A stretch of DNA of 30,773 nt. It comes from Reclinomonas americana ATCC 50394. Its lineage: Eukaryota; Jakobida; Jakobea; Jakobida. Shown in pieces: positions 8,683 to 20,611 of this stretch. The position numbers were made by a program, and so were the translations under genes. Positions within the stretch are counted from its first letter, which is position 1. Each line of letters opens with the position of its first letter. The stretch is taken from NCBI GenBank assembly GCA_048213135.1, contig PS015587.1, positions 5,105-35,877 on the forward strand. Direction: 5' to 3'. The notes beneath the pieces are model-generated. The model was not told where the DNA came from. It was given only the letters and a program-made list of their open reading frames with translations, and did no database searches.

Positions 8683-11600
8683 ATGCACGATGATGATCAC
8701 GAGTCGCTCGACGCGCTTTGCTTCAGTGTCGGTCGTGTAAGTGAGTCTCGCCTTTTTGATTTCGCATGCGTGTGTTGGTATTTGTGTCACTTTTGTGTGC
8801 TCATTGTGCATATACAGTGCGCTGCTCCGACGATGCTCTTGTTGGTTCCGCGTGCATTCTGCAGTATTTGAGTGCAGAGGATGGTGTGTGTGTGAGAGAG
8901 AGAGAGTCGGTGAGCGCATTGTTGACTGAGTTGTATTCATATCTTTCTCTTTTTTTTTGCCATAGTGATGTTGATGTTGCTGTTGGGCGGGGAGATCGAC
9001 GGTGACGATGCGCGAATCGAGTTCGACATTGAGGGCGGTGTGAGCGGCGATTGTGGTCTGTGTGCGTGAGTTGTCTGACTGCGTTGGTTGTCACTCAGTT
9101 GTGTGTGTGTCAGAGGTAATTGACTTCGATCAGCTGGACGTTGTGTGTGAGGGTGGTGGTGCGGTGCAGCTGCTGGCGCCTGTACGGCCGTTGTGTGCAC
9201 ACTGTTCACATCAGTGGTGAGTCTCACTTTTCACAATCTTGTTGACTTGTCTCACTCATGCTCTCTCTCCTCCCTCCCTCTCTTCTCTTGTGCTCACTTG
9301 CGTCGAGAAGGCGTTCATCCACATTACGACCGCCGGTGATCTCCTGCCTGTGTTCGTCGGCACTGTCTGCCGGCCAGCCGCTCTTTGCTGTGACACCGTG
9401 GTGTTCGCGACGCGAGTCGGCCAAGCTGCTTCCGTGTCGTGTCTTGGAGGTGTGGCTCCTGCTCCCGTCTTCCTACTTGTGTTTGCAGCGCACCCACACA
9501 TTACCTCGCTTGCAGCACGAAGCAGGATTGGCTCTTCTTGCGCACCATGTGCCGCCAGAGGTGCGTTGCATCGGTCCCGATTGCAGCGTTGCACCGGCCG
9601 TGGTGTTTGACGCCGCTGGCCGCTTTGTTGGCGTTGCGTCGCTCAGTCTGTGCTGCTGCTGCTTTGCAAATGCACCGCATTGACGAATGCCCCATCAGAT
9701 CTCTCCTCTGCGTGAGGGGACAGCGTCGTCGTATGCGGACATGGCGCGCCTCACCGAATCCACGCTGAGTCACATGACGGTGTTGAAAGCGCCTGTTCCA
9801 CTCGACTGTTGCGTCATTGCGAGGCGACGTTCTTGCTGCTTCTTGCTTGCCACTGATATTCGCCCGTTCTCCAGGGCCGCCACAGGGGAGATTTTGCCGC
9901 ATTCCACTCCATTCCTGTGCACTGATAAAGTGCTTGGATCACATAATGCAGGGTGGGTCACCGTCGACAAGGAGTGAGCGAGTGGCGCTTTATGTAATGT
10001 CTCATCTTCGTGGCGCAGATTACCCCGACCCAGACACGTGCCCCGCACTCGACAAGCGGTGCTGCTTTCTCATCAACTACATGACTCGCAATGCATACTG
10101 CCTGTGGTCCATCACCGACAGGTATTGATTGCACCGTTGTGTTGTCGCGCGTCTGTCACTCATTCGATGTGCAGCCAGGAATCCCGTGCACTGTTTCTCA
10201 CTCTCTTGCGATGCACTCGCCACTTTGTCATGAAGAGTTGCGTCAACATGAGGCGCCATTTTCCCTTTCCATCGAGCGACCTCATCGCCTCCTCGCAGTC
10301 TCCAATGCCGTTCCATTCAACTCGGTCGAGGTCGAAGGCAATCTGTGTCTGCACCAGATACTCGTGCACTCGCTACTGGTGACCGATGTCGGCGCCGACA
10401 TTGTGGCTGAGGCGTGCGGTCTGCTGGCGTGCATGGCTCGCGATGGTGAGTGTGTGTATCAGTTGGTAACGGCGGCGGCGGCGGCGGTGAACGATTGGTG
10501 AACGTGGAATGCGATGCAGAGCCGAGAACTCTGATACATGAGCTGTCGTGGTGCGGCGAGGACGGTCGCACCGTCAACGCGTGTGATGTGATTCTCGATC
10601 AGATGGAGCGGCACGTGCGCGACCCGTGGGCCGCCGAGATGTGCTGTTTTCCGCTCGGCAATATGCTTCTCAGCGGTTAGTTTTTCTGTTCGATGTGTGC
10701 AAGATAGCATCGGACTGAGAGTGTGTGCGTGGCAGATGGTGCGCATCTGAGGGTCTCTCACTGGCGCGATGGCAAGGCAACGCAAATGCTCTGCAGCGCG
10801 ATGCGGTACCATGCCGGTCAGCATCCGCGCGTCGGAGCTCGTGTCTGCGTCGTCATCGGCAACATGATTATCGACAAGAGTTTCGTCTGTTGCTGTGTAA
10901 ATCGCTTCCACCGACTGCGATCGTGACGTACTTATTGATCGCTCCGCAGCTGCGCCGATAACCTCGGCACTCTTTCACTGGAGTGATGAAGACGGAAGCA
11001 AGTTCGAGGACATTGTGCTGGATCTGATGCATCGATTTCCCGGCGACCAGTTCTTGGTGGAGCGTGCGTGCTTTGCGCTGGCGAATGCGTATCGAGGTCA
11101 GTGCTGTTTTGTCGCACGGTGCTGTGACGGAAAGAGTGTGCAGAGGGGAGTGAGGAGATGGGAGGCAGTTTGGTACTGGTACTCTCGCTCTCCCCCTCTC
11201 GCTCTCCCCCTCTCGCTCTCCTCCTCTCGCTCTCCTCCTCTCGCTCTCCCCCACTCGCTCTCCCTCACTCACTCTCCCCTTCTCGCTCTCCTCTTGCCTT
11301 CCCCCTCTCGCTCTCTCCCTCTCGCTCTCCCCTTCTCGCTCTCCCCTTCTCGCTCTCCCCCACTCACTCTCCCCTTCACGCTCTCCCTCTCTCGCTCTTC
11401 CCCTCTCTCCCTCTCATTTTTCTCATCCTTTTCATCTCGCAGCCTGGTTCGACTTTCTACCGCGACCCACTCTTCACCTGCGAACCATTCACGTCTTGCT
11501 GGAGTGTCTGCGTCGGTGCTCGCTGATTGCCGCGGAGATCGAGATCCTCTCGTCCCTGCTGCACATATTAAGAGGTGTGGCCGTGTTTTCATGTGCCTGC

Positions 11601-12222
11601 TTCTCACTCACGACTGACTTGCTTCGTGTGCACAGCTGGTACATATTCCGCAACGATGCATCCCCTTCCTCTCACTTCTAACAACCGCATGCGTGTGCAG
11701 GTGAATCCCTTGCCGATTTTGCTTCGTGGACGAGCGAGGTTCGTCGTATCGCTCTCTCTCCTTCTCCTTCTCTTCCCAGGCTTAAGTTGATTGTGTATAT
11801 GTATGCAGGGAGACGATGGTCTGCGAGTACTCTGTCGCTCTCTGCGCTCCAACTTGCGTGATCGTACCATTGCGCGTGACTGCGTGCAAGCGTTGCTGCT
11901 GGTCAGCAGAGTCGGTGCGTTTTTTTGGCCACCCTCTCTGTCCTCGTTTGTCTACGGGATGGCATTCACGATTGCGCGCGGTGCAGAGCCCATGAAATCG
12001 GATCTGCGTGAACACGGCACGTCGCGCTACTTTGGTGGCCATGCTCTCATACGCGAGGCGGCCTCGCTGCATTACGGCCGGCAGGAGCTGGTGGTTGACG
12101 ATCACGATGACACCCTGCTACTGGAAAGAGTCCGTCGTGGTGAGGATATGGGCGGCAACGACGAGGAGGACTCTATGGACGAGCCCGACGACGACGACGA
12201 CGACGAGTTCGATGATTTGTGA
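8683..12222 (+). CDS. Armadillo-like helical repeat protein with acidic C-terminus, function unknown
   Basis: Phase-consistent exons: 8683-8734, 8818-8883, 8966-9037, 9114-9216, 9311-9449, 9489-9632, 9699-9779, 9886-9952, 10019-10121, 10175-10236, 10299-10445, 10520-10675, 10736-10879, 10950-11096, 11443-11576, 11636-11692, 11809-11914, 11987-12222 (TGA). They give about 670 residues. Repeated helical units look armadillo-like, e.g. GADIVAEACGLLACMARD, LVERACFALANAYR and RDRTIARDCVQALLLVSR, so a protein-binding solenoid is likely. The last 30 residues are strongly acidic and end DEFDDL. The start ATG at 8683 (MHDDDHESLDAL) fits because each following junction keeps frame. I do not recognise the orthologue. 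Exons between 9311 and 9952 are the least certain. The gene is head-to-head with FANCI, and its longest intron (11097-11442) is a CT-rich minisatellite. Confidence 0.72.
11175..11440 (+). repeat. CT-rich minisatellite filling an intron
   Basis: Imperfect tandem units of about 14-15 bases, CTCTCGCTCTCCCC with C/T variants, fill most of the intron between exons ending 11096 and starting 11443. The array doubles as a very long polypyrimidine tract before the acceptor CTCGCAG. Open frames through it (Ser/Leu/Pro-rich) are artefacts. Confidence 0.85.
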
Positions 12223-12711
12223 TTGACCGCTTCGCGGACTGCAAACATTGATTCCTCCGTGGAATGGGCAACGTCAAGTCAAATGGCACTCTGTGGCCTC
12301 GACACCTCGACATGGTGTCACGAAGGCCGTGCAAGCCGGCGCCGCACATCAATGCGCACGTCGTCGTCGACTCGTCATCGACGTTTTGACACGTCCTGCA
12401 GACAACTTGAAAGTGAAGTTGGCGCTCTGTCACTGCGTTCTCCGTGTGTTCGTCGTGCGTCACGTTGTACGTGCGTGCGTGTGCGTGTGTGTCGACGACA
12501 GCAAATGTCTCGTCAACAGCGATTACCATTGTCGTGCGAAGTGGTTGCGTCACACAAGCGCATGGGCGGATGTTGTCGACGACGCCGTCACGCCGCCGAT
12601 CGCCGGAGAGAGAGCATGGTGCGCACACTGAAAGAGCGAGAGTAGTCGAGTCGAGTGAGAGAGAAGCAGGGACATTGTTGTTGTCGATGACTTTTCTCGT
12701 CAAAATGTGTG
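12223..12711. other. Intergenic region without recognised gene
   Basis: About 490 bp lie between the armadillo-like gene stop and the protease start. Several frames are open on both strands because of CG-rich trinucleotide bias, but none has recognisable domains or plausible splice partners. It presumably holds the 3' UTR of one gene and the promoter and 5' UTR of the next. No clear motif was seen. Confidence 0.5.
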
Positions 12712-13915
12712 ATGAGAAGAAAACTAGCCGTTGCTGAATCATGCAAAGTTTTTGCCGCTCAACATTGCTCTCTCTCCCTCGCTCGCTCGCAGACTGTTCT
12801 TCTCTCCTTCTCCTTGTTTGTGGTGTTGCTGGCTGCGATGGCACACGGGGACGATGTGGCGCGGGATCCATCTGTGGAGCCACTGGTGATCAACAATTTC
12901 GAGTTGTACGGACCAGAGGGCGTCAGACACGCACTGATGCAGTTCACGCGCGCTGGTGTGTCGACACTTGTGTCGAGGAAAAAGAGCGTCGAGGCGAATG
13001 AGTGGATGCGCTCGGCTGTGGTGCGTAGCGTCAGCATGCGGCCGCGCCTGCTGGCGCTGCGGCGACCCGCCGAGGCCTCGGAACAAATGCGTCAGCGAAT
13101 CGTGTCGGTGCTGCGTGAGGTCAGCAACTGCCGTAGCATATCCATTCCCACTCTCGCTTTCTTTCTCACGCACTATCATGTGTCTGTGTTGCAGAGCATG
13201 GGCACTGTGGAGAGTGCACGACAAGTGCGCGATCAGGATTTCACGGTGGCCTACGTTCCCGAGGTAAGAACAGGCGTGTGCGGGTGGCATGGTGGGGATG
13301 GTGCCTGATCTCACCTCGCTCGTCTGTAGAACGGCTACATGCTGCACTGCAGCGACGAGGCAGTGGCGCTCCTGCGGCGCCGACTCGGCACCGACCTGGC
13401 ATTCATCACCGAATTCACCGAGGCCTTCAAGGCCACTCCGAGTGTGGCAGCCGATCCTCGACTGCAAGTACGTGAGCTCTTGCTGCGACGTGGCGAACCA
13501 TGGGAACACAGCTTCGCACTGCGCTCGCAAGTGCCCCTCAGCGACGACGACCGTGTCGATTATCATTGTGCGCTCATTGTTCAAGTGCTGCGACACCCCG
13601 ACGACTCGACAGCCGAGGAGTTTGCCACGCTGTTGCAGCAGTCACTCAGTGCCGCTGGCTACGAAGGTGTGTTGCTCGTTGTCGTCGTGCCCTCTTGCCA
13701 CGGCTGTTCACCCTGGACTCACACCGGTTGGCCTTGTGCAGTGCGGTACTTCACGGTGGTGTCCGATCAGTTCATCTGGCTGTACTTTGCGCAGTTCAGC
13801 GATCTGCCAGAGGCGTTTCAGTATCTGCTTGCCGTTCCGCGCATCATCTGGGTTGAGGTTGGTGGGGGCGAAAGAGAGGGAGAGAGAGAGCTGAGAGACA
13901 CGAGAGCTGAGAGAG

Positions 13916-13951
<36 letters not shown>

Positions 13952-16900
13952 TTGAGGGTGGTGTACGTCTCAACACACTCTCTGCCAATCGTTGCGCACA
14001 GTTTCAGCCGTACTACTCGAAGAACAACCTCGGCTCCAAGGTCACCATCCAAACAGGACCCTTACAGACGTCGCCGTTTGATGGCATTCTCGACGGCGAG
14101 GGGCAGCTGATAGGTTCGTCTTCACACACACGACGCCGTGCTGGTGAACGCCAGCTGATTTGATCGCACGACGACAGGTCTCGCCGACTCGGGTCTGGAT
14201 GAGCGCAGCTGCTACCTGATCGACAACACGACGCCTGTCACAAGGATTCCGTACGCCAATCCCAACTTGAATGTCTCGACCTCTACACACCGCAAGATTC
14301 ATGTCTACGTCACCAATGTCGGTGCGTCTGGCACACGATACTCGTTTCTTGTGTTGGCGGTGGTGGCTCACTAGCAATGCAGACTCGAAAGACGATCAAG
14401 ATGGACACGGCACACATACTGTTGCGTTGGTCGATCTCTTCTTCTTTCTTCCCTCGATGGCATGCTGTGCCTAACATTCCCAATAGTCTGGCATTATTGC
14501 CGGCAACGCGACGGCCTCCAGCGCAACACTGGCTACACGAAACGGCATTGCACCAAACTCACGACTGGTGTTTCACGACCTGGGATGCACGGCTGGAGTT
14601 GCGCCACTGGTGGCGAGAGTTGTATTGCTCGGTACCGAGAGTGCTCACCTTGATTCAAACAGGGCTCTGCGTGCGCATGCGGAACGTCCTCTTCATGTCC
14701 ATCGTCACTGGTACTACTCTTCTGCTTGCATCTGATTCACGCTCCATCATTTATCTTTACGTGCACGCAGACGGCGCTGTACCCCGGAAGCGATGTGCGC
14801 AGCTACATGCTCAATCACATTACACGGGTGTGTGTGTGGATATTGTGCTGCATGTCTTTCACAACTCGTCTCTCACTGCGTTTTCCTGGTGCGCAGAACG
14901 GGTGCGAAAGTATTGCTTCATTTTTGATTGTGCTCACCTGGTTCTCACATTACTGTCACCTCTTGCACGAAATAGCGGCTTCATTACTGTCAACGGGTGC
15001 GCGATTGCTGGGGCTCACATGCATGTCGCAGTTTGCAGTTACTCAAACAGGCACTTCGCTTCACAGATGGTTGTCTTCCGGCACCAGCTACGACATCTCA
15101 ACGCTGGTGATTGACTCGTATCTCTCGAGTTGAGTGGGGAGAGTTGGCTGTTTTCGTATCATGCCTGCGCTCACTCTTCGCATTATGCTCTCGCCAGATA
15201 TCGACGGCACGTACCCAGATGGCAAGGTGCCCTTCTTGTCGCGTGGTCTACTTGACATTTACAGATCCAACACTCACGCTCTCGCTCTCTCTCATCGTCG
15301 CCAGTCCCACCTTCTCGTGTTCCCAACCGGCAATGCCGGCACAGCGGCATCTTCGGTGAATGCACCCGCTGTGGGCAAGAACGTGTTGTCGGTGGGAGCC
15401 ATTCGCTCGGCCATGAACAACAACGGTCTCCAATTCTCACCGACCATTGTTGCGTACCATGGTGTCATCCAGTTTTCTTTTCATCATCGGCCACTCACCC
15501 AATCTGCAGGACGACATGGCGTACTTTTCCGGTCGAGGTACTCGCTGCGGTCTCACAATGGGCTGTCGGTTTCACCCACTCATCATCTATATCAACCATC
15601 ACAGGCCCCATCTCGGATCGACGATATGGACCGCAGGTAGTGGCCGTCGGCATGTTTGTGGACTCGGCGAGAGCACAAGCCAGTGCGGCCAATGCCTGCG
15701 GCTCGGGCACTGCTGCGAACCGTGCGTTTTTCGCAACTGTATTTAATCGTGCACGTTCATGCGCACTGCTCACACTCACGTGTGACAGTTAATGATCTGT
15801 CCGCACATGTGGTGACAACCATGGGAACGAGTCACGCAGCTGCAGCTGTCGGTTCCATGGCTGGTGTGTTTGCTTGTGTATGCTTAGAGGCGCTCAACTG
15901 CATTTTGTTGATCCGCGTCTCCCGCGCGCAGCACTGCTGCGACAGTACCTCTCACGCAGCTACCCGTGGGCGCCAAACACCGGCGTGAATCCGGCGGCTG
16001 TGCCCATCGCCAAGCCGGCGTCATCACTCATGCGGGCCCTAATTATCTGCTCCGCCGTGCGACTGGCCAACACCGGCAAGTATGGAGGCACTTATCGTAC
16101 GTACTGCAGAGTTGCTTCGGCTGAGCACCGCATGCGACTCACGATAAACGCATCTTGGCAGCCAACATCAATCAGCTTACCATTGGCGCGCTGGCTCTGG
16201 AGCGCAACAAGTCGGAATTGTTTGGTATGTTGGAATGCAGTTGTTACGGATGTCTAAGACATCCAGCTAGCTTGCTGATCACTCCGGCGGTGTCAGGTTT
16301 CGGTCGTGCACAGCTCAACACGATTCTCTCACCCACCGGCCTCAGTCCGCGCTTCTTGGTGTTGGAGCACGAGAGTACACGACTGTCGGTGACTGATCCG
16401 ATTGCCGGGCCGTGGCCTAATGCTGCACGCTATCGATTCGTGGTCAGCAGTACATCGTCGGTACGCTGCCGACCATATGGATTCATCTTGCACTTTATCG
16501 CACAACTCAATCACTATGTCTCTCCCTCAGGTCTCCCTCACTCTGGCCTGGTCGGATTACAGTCCCGCGTCGCCTTCTGTGGCCAACAACATTGCCACGG
16601 GTTCCCTTGTGTCGTTACGTGCAATTAAGGAATAGGATGGCTTGGTAGGCAATCGCTGACGTCTCTCTCTCACAGAGATCTCAATCTCATGGTCTTTAAT
16701 AACACGGACTTTGAGATCGGCCGCGGCAATGTGCAATACGGACTGCCTGTGGGCGTGCGTTACATTCCACTGTGTGTGCATGTGCGACTCTCGCACCTGT
16801 GCGCTCAACCTCCTCTCCTTCAAACAGACCAACAATGTGTCGCCGTCGACGGACACATTTGACACTCGACACACCCACGAGAAAGTGGCGCTCTCCAACT

Positions 16901-19900
16901 TGGCACCAGGAACCTACTACGCTCTTGTGTTTGTGCGTTCACGTTCATAGAGACAGGCTGTGCCGCTTGCTGTGCTCATCATGTACACACGTGCAGGCCC
17001 GCAAGTTGCCATCTGGTCGTCAGGACTTCTCGTTGGTGATTGCCGGGTCCAACATCGTCAGTGCGTCACCGGCCTGCCAACGTCGTCTTGTCACTCCACA
17101 TTCATGATGCTGACTGCTCTTCTCCCAGTGCCTCCGTTCTCCATCCAGAGTCCGGAAATCAAGACCTCACCACTCACATGTGACACTATCAGCGTCACGC
17201 TTTATCACCCGAAGAACGATGGCGGCGTGTCTCCCGACGGAGTCAGTGGACTTATGCTTCGCGGGTCTGTCATTGGCCTCCCTCCGCCCCTGATGATCAC
17301 TGCATCGCGGCTCTCCACTGAATTGATGATGCCTGCTGCACAGCGTGCAATACTTTTCGGCCGCCTCCGAAAGCAGTCTGATCAAGACAGTGAGCGACAG
17401 TATTCCAGTTGGCCAGTCGTCCTCCATGGACATTACCCTGAATACGAGCGGCAGGTATGCGTTGCGCATGCATTCACTTGGATTTTCATCGCTTCCGCGG
17501 TTGCCAATCGTCGTCCATCCTTGTAGCTTGTACTTTCGGTCGATGTTTACCAACTCGGCTGGTCTGAGTGCGACAAGCCCGTCGTTTGTCGGCCCCTTTG
17601 TTGCATACGCGAGTGCGTCACGTCTCTCTCGCTCGGCAGTCCACTGCACTTGTGCAATAGACTTACAGCGCGTGGGCACAGAGAATTCATGGTCCATCCG
17701 CGTCGTCTTCAGCAATGGTGCCACGGGTTTCAATGTGCCCACATACACGGGTCAGCTGGTGGGACGATTGGCGGTGGCCGAGGCCACTGGGACCGTCACG
17801 TTTTCGATTGTGGGCGGCGCCGACATGAATTCATTTGCGGTGACAGGCTCCAACCTGCTGGTGACCAAGGACGGCCTACTTGGCGACTCGTTTTCGCTCG
17901 TGATCCGCGCTGTGGATTCCGCCAACAACTGCGTCGTTCAACCAGTGACGGTGACAACGCTGCAGGCACCGTTTTCCCTCCAGAATCTGGTCCCCTCGCG
18001 ACTGCCGGCGCAAGTCAACGACAGCGATCCCCCGGCTGTGTTTCGTGTGCAAGGAACCGGCCTCGACCGCGTGCTGGAGGCTCGATTGATTCTCCAATCC
18101 GGCTCCTGTAGCGTCGATGCTGCAGCAGCCAATGCACCCAATGTGCGCTCCGTAGCCTCGGCCACAATAACGTCGACCATGGTCAGTGTGGCTGTCATTT
18201 CGGTGGTGGCAGATACGTACAAGGTGCGCTTGCAATCAGCATCCAATGATTGATTGTCCCCCTGCTCACTATGCACGTGTATGTTGTCACAGTTCTGCAT
18301 GTTGGTCGCCGGTGCTCCCACCGCATGGACCGATACGGGATTCCTTGTGACGACGTACTATGGTACACGGATCTCCATGTTCTGCTTCTTTGACGACTGC
18401 TCACTGTGTACCACATGCAGACCCAACGTATGTGCCGCCAACCTCGGCGCTGACCACGTCGTTTGTGCCGACGGCCATTGATGTCAGCACAACGTTGGGC
18501 ACATCGTACGCAACGACCATCACCGTCTTTGGGTTTGGCTTGTCGGCGGGCGATCAGGTGATGATTGTGACGGCGGGCTCTGACTGCAGTGGTGTTGGAT
18601 TCCGAGCCACTGGTTTGTATGCTACACACCCCGGCAACACGCATACATTTGTGTCTTGCATTGTTATTCTCACACCGACCACCGTGGATGTATAAACAGT
18701 ACCCACAGTGGCTGCCACGAGCGCATCGCCACTGGGCGACACTATTCTCGTGACACTGACTGGCGACTCACCCACTCCCCAAGTTTTCGATCTGTGCATC
18801 TCCTACGCTGGCGCCAACAATCACTTTGTGCCCGTGGTCGGCGGTTCAGTGACATTTTCTGGTGAGTTTGCACAGAGTGCGTGTCGCTCTTTTTCGTGAC
18901 GCTAACATGCAATCTCTTCTTTGTCACAGTGGACGGAGTCAGTGGTAAGATATTGCTGTTGCTTGTGCTTTCTTTTTTGGCGAGTCAGTCTCATCTTTAT
19001 CACCCTTGTGCAGTGGCCGAAGAGAGTACTCGATCGACGGGGAACACGACCATTGTTGCGCTCACAGTTTTCGCCCTTCCCCCGCACTTTTTTTGGCCGC
19101 ACTTTGTTGACCTCCTCTATGACAGATTATTGGGTCTGCGGTGGGCGGTGGCAGTGGTCTGGTGATTCTCGTGTGGGTGCTGTGGATGTGCCTGCCGGTG
19201 GTGTGTCAGCGATGGAAATCGTCGAAGCGTGAGCGCAAAGCACCGCGCATTGTGCCTTTTGGGGGTGCCTTTGTCACGGCGGCGCAGGTTGTGCTGCCGA
19301 GTGGCAAGGTGGCCCCGGCGCCACACACGTTCTTGTCGATGCCCATGGCCATGTCGCCGGATTCGTCGTCTTCCAGTGGGTGGCACTCGCAAGACAACTT
19401 TATTCCGTCACCCACGGCGAGTACGCTGACCGACGACAGCCGCGGCCACGACGACTCGTTGTCGCCTGCCAGCATACCGGTGGATCAGCATGTGGAGGAC
19501 TTTGTCGGCCTCACCCACCGATTCCACAACGACGACTGGCGTGGCGTGCATGTGCACACGACCGGCGCCACCAGCATTCTCAGCGATCCACGTGCCGATC
19601 AAATCGACACACCGTCGGTGAGTCGCCGGAGACGACTATCACAGTTTTTTTGTTGTTGTTGTTGTCACTGACGCGGTGCACAGAGCGTGCTGCAAAACGT
19701 GTCAATGACCATTCCCAACGATCCCATCACCGACCTCCCCGGCATTATTGCGTCGCCCATTCGCCTGTCTGCACGCCACCATCGCGAACACCTCTCGGCT
19801 CACGAAGACAGCCTGTCGGAGGTGGAGGAGATTATCCATTCGATGCCAGCGGATCCCGACGATGCGATTCCCATGATCTCCACCACCAACGCAACGCAAC

Positions 19901-20403
19901 TGGAAGAACCGCGCACGCCCAAGCGCAACATGCTCGGCCAGGAGTTGGCTGGTTCCGCCCGTCGCAGTGCCGCTGCCGCTGGCATGGGGCTCGTTTTGCG
20001 TCGCAGTCCCGGTCCAGGCACCATTCGCAGCCCGGGTCCAGCTGGTGCAACTCCCGGCAGCATCACCCGCAGTCCGGGCACCAGTCGCAGCCCGGGTCTC
20101 TCGCGTAGCCCCGGTCTATCGCGAAGCCCAGGCGTCAATTCAGACGCTGGCACGCTGCAGACGCGCACACCAAGTGTGGCTGGCGACCGCGGCTCCTCGC
20201 TGCTGTTCATCGACGAGGGACCCGAGCTGGAGGCCACGCCAGTGGTCAACATGCGGCTGGAGCCTGGCGACGAGAGCCTCCAACTCGAATCCGCCAGCGA
20301 CATTTCCGGCATCTCCGATGCAGGATTCACTCCACCGAGCGCACGCGCGCGATGGACACGACGTCGCACCAAGGAGCCGACGTATCTCGATTTTGAAATG
20401 TGA
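12712..20403 (+). CDS. Membrane-anchored subtilisin-like serine protease (S8), TagB/C-like catalytic domain
   Basis: This is a type I membrane endoprotease of roughly 1,750-1,800 residues. N-terminal signal sequence: the hydrophobic run TVLLSFSLFVVLLAAMA, after an unusually long n-region from ATG 12712. A propeptide-like region follows. The S8 motifs are complete: Asp in GLADSGLD (14186-14188), His in DGHGTHT|SG (14406-14408), oxyanion Asn in PTGNAG (15332-15334) and Ser in MGTSHAAAA (15830-15832). GLDERSCYLID resembles Dictyostelium Tag proteases. A jellyroll/PPC-like domain (about 16290-17060; DLNLMVFN, APGTYYALV) comes next, then FN3/TIG-like and cadherin-like segments (17100-18860), a short Ser/Thr stalk, one TM helix (GLVILVWVLWMCLPVVC, about 19165) and a cytoplasmic tail of about 390 residues with SRSPGL-type repeats. 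Firm exons: 12712-13119, 13195-13263, 13330-13666, 13742-13857, 14002-14113, 14178-14321, 14383-14420, 14487-14597, 15305-15448, 18700-18861, 18930-18944, 19014-19054, 19126-19617, 19684-20403. Exons at 14660-15230 and 17100-17700 are less certain. Its substrate is unknown. Confidence 0.92.
13861..13953 (+). repeat. GA-rich microsatellite in a protease-gene intron
   Basis: A purine run of GAGAGA with interruptions lies in the intron between exons ending 13857 and starting 14002. Its reading frame is open in phase with the upstream exon, so it could be mistaken for coding Arg/Glu-rich sequence. The GT donor at 13858, the acceptor GCGCACAG and the following exon phase argue against that. Confidence 0.8.
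18930..18944 (+). other. 15-nt microexon in the protease stalk
   Basis: The segment TGGACGGAGTCAGTG is bordered by TTTGTCACAG upstream and GTAAGA downstream. Its phase (2 nt + four codons + 1 nt) joins the exon ending 18861 to the one starting 19014, reading VTFS-V-DGVS-VAEES. Skipping it would remove exactly five residues without changing the frame. Confidence 0.7.
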
Positions 20404-20611
20404 TTTTTTCTCGACCACTTGTCTCTGCAAGAGAACAGTGTGTCTCTTTTCTCTATGCCTTTCTGTACGTGCACTATCATCTCTCCTGTTAATTGTTTTG
20501 CTGTCTAATACAAACACACGCAACCATTAGAAGAAAAATTGGTCGATTGCGGTTCCGAGCCAGTTTGTTCAATTGGCCTTTTTTCTGTGTGTGTGCGCGC
20601 GTGCAGACATC
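20404..20611. other. Intergenic region between the protease and coiled-coil genes
   Basis: These 208 bp contain no recognisable gene. The sequence is more AT-rich than its surroundings, as expected for a 3' UTR plus promoter. A run GTGTGTGTGCGCGCGTGCAG just before the next ATG resembles an acceptor, so the neighbour may have a 5' non-coding exon here. Confidence 0.45.

Noticed and set aside
9760-9950. Open frame through 9687-9977 as a single exon
   Set aside because: It has no repeat-like pattern. Splicing 9779 to 9886 keeps frame and gives an armadillo-like helix (RIPLHSCALIKCLDHIMQ), so the continuous reading was set aside.
11175-11440. Regularly spaced repeats resembling an array
   Set aside because: Units are contiguous low-complexity CT-rich sequence without unique spacers, and the host is eukaryotic, so this is not a CRISPR array.
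12173-12883. Minus-strand open frame of 236 codons
   Set aside because: It overlaps the end of the armadillo-like gene and the protease signal peptide, has no recognisable domain, and its Arg run is the antisense of the Asp-rich tail.
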